Shown here: positions 6,105 to 8,721 of the stretch, piece by piece | How positions within the stretch are numbered: the stretch's first letter is position 1 | Layout: every line of letters starts with the position of its first letter | Source: Bacteroidota bacterium | Lineage (GTDB): Bacteria; Bacteroidota; Kryptoniia; Kryptoniales; JAKASW01 | Length of the DNA: 8,721 nt | Reading direction: 5' to 3' | NCBI GenBank assembly: GCA_021796055.1 | Contig: JAJYOS010000219.1 | Coordinates: 1-8,721 of the forward strand | The notes under the pieces: model-generated | The model's database searches: none | What the model was told of the DNA's origin: nothing | What the model saw: the letters and a program-made list of their open reading frames with translations, nothing else | Translations under genes and position numbers: made by a program

Positions 6105-8126
6105 CTATATTTCGAACTTCATTTCTCCGTTAGGACCGACTGTGCGAATGACGACATGATGATTCTCATCCGCCTCTACCATACCCCAATACAATGCGAA
6201 CTGCTGCATCTGGTACTCAGTGGGATACCGCTCGGACGCACCGAGAAACACTTCTTCGGCGCCTATCTGGACGGTCGTGTGCGCCACTGCATAGCCGGGA
6301 TTATTGGTGGGAACCACGATTGGAAGAATCGTCTTCCCCTCCTTCTCCGCCATCTTAATCACCTCGCTGAAAAGCTCTTCCTCGGGCAGGTCGATAGTCT
6401 GTGCAACCGCCGTGCTCTGTCCGGGGATGACTTTTGCAGTCATCACTACAACATCCGACTTGTCCGGATCCGTTTCTTCCAGGCACCTTTGCAGGTGATG
6501 AAGCCTGTTCGGGGCTCTTACCGCGACCAGCTTCCGCTGTGAATGTTTACAGCCGACGGCCTCAGCGGTGAGATTGTTCTGGGCGTAGATATTGAATTTC
6601 TCCAGGTCCTTGTCTCTGGACGCTGCAATTCGGCGATTAGCACGTTCCGAGAAGGCAAACAGCCCGAACAGCACGACTGTAAAAGTCACGCCCCCCTCGG
6701 TTGCCAACGGCTTTGTGAAAAGGTTTGTAAAGCCGAGTGCAAAAAGGATGATGAAAACGACGATCAGTCCGATAGGGATCTCAAACTTACCGAACTTGAC
6801 GTTCGGCGGGACCCGCCATTCACGCGGCGACTTATCCTTGTAGCGGAGCACCAGAATCGAGAAAGTTGTCATTATGAAGGTCCACACAACGCCGAAGGCA
6901 TAGGCTTCACCGAGCAAAAAGACGTTCCCTCCGCTCACGATGATCGCGAACAGCTGGATAATCGCCAGCATGTTTATAATCCTGTACGATGTTCCGAATC
7001 GTCCATGCGGTTTGCGAAACCATTCGTGAAGTACGCCGTCCTCAGCTACGCGGTTCAAAACGCTGTTGGCGCCGATCAGCGATGTGTTGACCGCACCCGC
7101 CAGAATCAAAAATCCGACAACCACGACAAACACCTGAAGAACCAGCAAGACTACGTGAGGGCCGATCAGATTCATTGCCAGGCCGCTCAAGGCATTGTCA
7201 TTGTACTTGCCAATTAGATCGCTTGCAGGAACTATCATTGCGGCAAAAAGCGAATTCAGTCCCGTGAATATAAGACTGAATATAAACATCACCAGGGCCG
7301 TCTTCTTAAGGTTCTCAAGCTTCGGCGATTCTATTTCTCTGTAAACCTGGGCGAGGGTCTCCTCTCCGCTTACCGCGAGTATCGAATGTCCCATCCCGAT
7401 GATCACTCCAACCAGACCGATGGTCTTCAGCCACCCCAGATTTCTCAACCATCCCATAGCGTCGTCCGACAGGTGAACGGAGAATGATGGGAGATGTGCT
7501 CCGCGGACGAGAATCGTGGCAAACGACCAGAAGAAGAGAATAACCGCCAGGACCGAGGTTATCTGAAAGATCCTGAGGGCCTTCTCGCTTGACTCTTCGA
7601 TACCGATGATATTGTTTCTCCAGAAATACAGCTCGATGAGCACGGCCGCGCCGACTGCGATCCAGTTTCCAGGAACCTGGTAGCTGTAACCCATTGAATG
7701 AAGGAGCGAATTGATAAGTCCTTCGAGATATTGCCCGGCAGATACGGCGCTTATCGGCGCCGTCAGGAGGTAATCGAAGACAAGAGCAGACACCGCCAGT
7801 TTGGCAAATGTGCTACCAAGTGTCTTTCGCACGACGCGGTAGCTCCCTCCGCGTACGAACATGCTTGACGATTCCATGTAAACTGCCCGAATTCCGTAGG
7901 CAAAAAGCATGACGAATAAAATGAACCAGGGAGCCGATGGGCCGACCGCTTGCTCCGCGATTCCTAATGCATAAAATGCACTCGAACCGATATCGGAAAC
8001 TACTACTGCCGCAGCCCGCCAATATGAGATGAACGAGAGCATGACAGTGGTAATTACTACCACCTTCACTTTCTTCATGTCGATGCTGGCAGAATCCTTC
8101 GGAACGTCTATATATTCTTGCTTCAT
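6105..8126 (-). CDS. APC-superfamily permease with C-terminal universal-stress-like domain
   Basis: An inner-membrane secondary transporter, probably for an amino acid or related organic solute; the substrate cannot be read from sequence. Of 673 residues, about 22-495 give twelve hydrophobic segments (roughly 22-44, 66-88, 106-128, 154-170, 184-206, 233-252, 276-298, 322-346, 382-398, 402-426, 450-469, 478-493). TM1 carries DIGSSAFYALG (45-55), matching the small-residue break where APC carriers bind substrate; FVRGGSYRVV (90-99) and GEETLAQVYREI (254-265) are further conserved-looking loops. About 530-673 is soluble and resembles a UspA-like Rossmann fold (KLVAVRAPN, SDVVVMTAKVI, KTILPIVVP, IGAEEVFLGASER). 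It lacks the G-x2-G-x9-G(S/T) ATP loop of nucleotide-binding Usps, so a regulatory role without ATP is possible. ATG 8126 has AGAAGG three bases upstream. The methyltransferase follows 37 bases downstream. Confidence 0.9.
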   Translation of the reverse strand: MKQEYIDVPKDSASIDMKKVKVVVITTVMLSFISYWRAAAVVVSDIGSSAFYALGIAEQAVGPSAPWFILFVMLFAYGIRAVYMESSSMFVRGGSYRVVRKTLGSTFAKLAVSALVFDYLLTAPISAVSAGQYLEGLINSLLHSMGYSYQVPGNWIAVGAAVLIELYFWRNNIIGIEESSEKALRIFQITSVLAVILFFWSFATILVRGAHLPSFSVHLSDDAMGWLRNLGWLKTIGLVGVIIGMGHSILAVSGEETLAQVYREIESPKLENLKKTALVMFIFSLIFTGLNSLFAAMIVPASDLIGKYNDNALSGLAMNLIGPHVVLLVLQVFVVVVGFLILAGAVNTSLIGANSVLNRVAEDGVLHEWFRKPHGRFGTSYRIINMLAIIQLFAIIVSGGNVFLLGEAYAFGVVWTFIMTTFSILVLRYKDKSPREWRVPPNVKFGKFEIPIGLIVVFIILFALGFTNLFTKPLATEGGVTFTVVLFGLFAFSERANRRIAASRDKDLEKFNIYAQNNLTAEAVGCKHSQRKLVAVRAPNRLHHLQRCLEETDPDKSDVVVMTAKVIPGQSTAVAQTIDLPEEELFSEVIKMAEKEGKTILPIVVPTNNPGYAVAHTTVQIGAEEVFLGASERYPTEYQMQQFALYWGMVEADENHHVVIRTVGPNGEMKFEI

Positions 8127-8149
8127 AATCCTTCTATTTACAAGTGGAT

Positions 8150-8179
8150 AAGCTATCAGGTCTAAGCTGAAAAATCAAA
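8150..8179 (-). promoter_or_regulatory. Possible Bacteroidota-type promoter for the permease-methyltransferase pair
   Basis: On the minus strand TTTG (8179-8176) and TAGCTT (8155-8150) are separated by 20 bases, close to the TTTG-N19-TAnnTTTG pattern known for the main sigma factor of Bacteroidota. The distal element lies about 23 bases before the permease ATG. The match to the second element is partial (TA and TT), and it is not known that this organism uses that pattern. Confidence 0.25.
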
Positions 8180-8325
8180 TGTACCTCGGTCATTAAACAC
8201 ATCGCTGCTAATTTTCTCAGCCACAACGCTCTAAGGGCCCGTTTTTTCGCGACTATTCGTTTCATCATATCCCACTGGCAGCGAGGTTTGCCCAATCCCA
8301 ATGATTTCCCGTCTCGATGCAGAGC

Positions 8326-8721
8326 TCATTTCTCAACGACAATCTTCAGCGTCTTGCTTCCAAAGTCAGTGTTCATTCTGACAAGATATGCGCCGCTTGC
8401 AAGCTCCTTTCCGCTCAGAACAAATGTGTAACTCCCGGCAATGCGATACCCCTGATCGATGGATTCTACTTCCCTCCCGAGTACGTCATACAAATCGAAG
8501 CTCACCTTGCTGTCGGATCCGATAAAATACTGAATTCTTGTCGTCGTGCTGAATGGATTGGGATAACTGACGCAACTGAAAGAGCGGGGTTGCGACTCCG
8601 GCGTAATGGGGCCGCTCCACGCTACAGTCTGTTTCATTATCTTGTTCCCCGGATCAAGGACAACTGAATCGGCGGCCACATGGTATACAAAGCTCGCGGA
8701 CTGAGACTCCAGCGAGTCCAC
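8326..8721 (-). CDS. C-terminal part of a type IX secreted protein (type A sorting domain), 5' end off window
   Basis: The frame is open at the right edge; the GTG (valine) codon at 8721 is simply the first codon visible, not a start, so only the last 131 residues are seen. Residues about 50-131 form a Por secretion/type A sorting domain: SYPNPFSTTTRIQYF, VSFDLYDVLGREV, an AGSYTF strand, LASGAYLVRM, and a closing KTLKIVVEK. In type IX systems this domain directs the protein across the outer membrane and is usually removed, with the cargo released or anchored to the surface. The cargo domain is outside the window, so its activity is unknown. The stop is a TGA at 8326-8328. The 197-base gap to the permease start at 8126 holds no gene and no clear terminator for this transcript. 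Confidence 0.88.
   Translation of the reverse strand: MDSLESQSASFVYHVAADSVVLDPGNKIMKQTVAWSGPITPESQPRSFSCVSYPNPFSTTTRIQYFIGSDSKVSFDLYDVLGREVESIDQGYRIAGSYTFVLSGKELASGAYLVRMNTDFGSKTLKIVVEK

Noticed and set aside
6543..7217. 224-codon plus-strand open frame
   Set aside because: Antisense to the permease; its translation has no family features, while the opposite strand encodes clear membrane segments.
8231..8250. GGGCCC followed by six T residues, resembling a terminator
   Set aside because: The palindrome has no loop and no longer stem can be formed, and it points in the plus direction, where no gene precedes it.
1..8721. CRISPR arrays, tRNA/rRNA genes, defence islands, sigma-54 promoters (GG-N10-GC)
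   Set aside because: No regularly spaced repeats, no cloverleaf-like or rRNA-like stretches, no defence-associated gene families, and no site meeting the sigma-54 spacing in the gaps checked by eye.

Overview
The window reads as a stretch of chromosome from a member of the Bacteroidota/Chlorobiota/Ignavibacteriota (FCB) assemblage. The main pointer is the partial gene at the right edge. It ends in a type A sorting domain of the type IX secretion system (YPNPF motif, then a glycine/tyrosine-rich C-terminal fold ending in a short basic tail). The PD40 propeller protein with a carboxypeptidase-regulatory-like domain suits the same group. Placement below that level is not possible from this sequence, and no rRNA, tRNA or CRISPR was seen.

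Layout, left to right. (1) 1-852, minus: an IS1595-type (ISXO2-like) transposase, cut by the left window edge, with its catalytic residues in place but without a recognisable cysteine zinc ribbon. A possible IS terminus lies near 946-962. (2) 963-1151: no gene, but GC-rich inverted repeats. (3) 1152-2774, minus: an exported multidomain protein with a carboxypeptidase-regulatory-like domain, a fibronectin III-like domain and a TolB/PD40 beta-propeller. Its start is unclear. (4) 2849-3838, minus: a sigma-54 activator of the NtrC type that retains GAFTGA, Walker B, sensor and Fis-type helix-turn-helix elements but has no Walker A; it looks broken at its 5' end. (5) 3839-4175: a gap with remnants of coding sequence in a shifted frame. 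(6) 4176-5015, plus: a classical short-chain dehydrogenase/reductase, followed by a good hairpin terminator. (7) 8126 to 5093, minus: a probable two-gene unit made of an APC-superfamily permease with a C-terminal universal-stress-like domain, then a class I SAM-dependent methyltransferase 37 bases downstream. (8) 8326-8721, minus: the C-terminal part of a secreted type IX cargo protein, continuing past the right edge.

The genes do not form an obvious single pathway. The permease and methyltransferase are the only convincing co-transcribed pair. The regulator and propeller gene share a strand 74 bases apart and could once have been linked, but the regulator's damaged ATPase makes active sigma-54 control from it doubtful. 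I do not see a clearly new defence or mobile system. The points most worth a second look are the Walker A-less sigma-54 activator with decayed sequence upstream, the propeller gene whose signal peptide seems split from its start codon, the transposase lacking its zinc-ribbon cysteines, and the permease-USP fusion paired with a methyltransferase.
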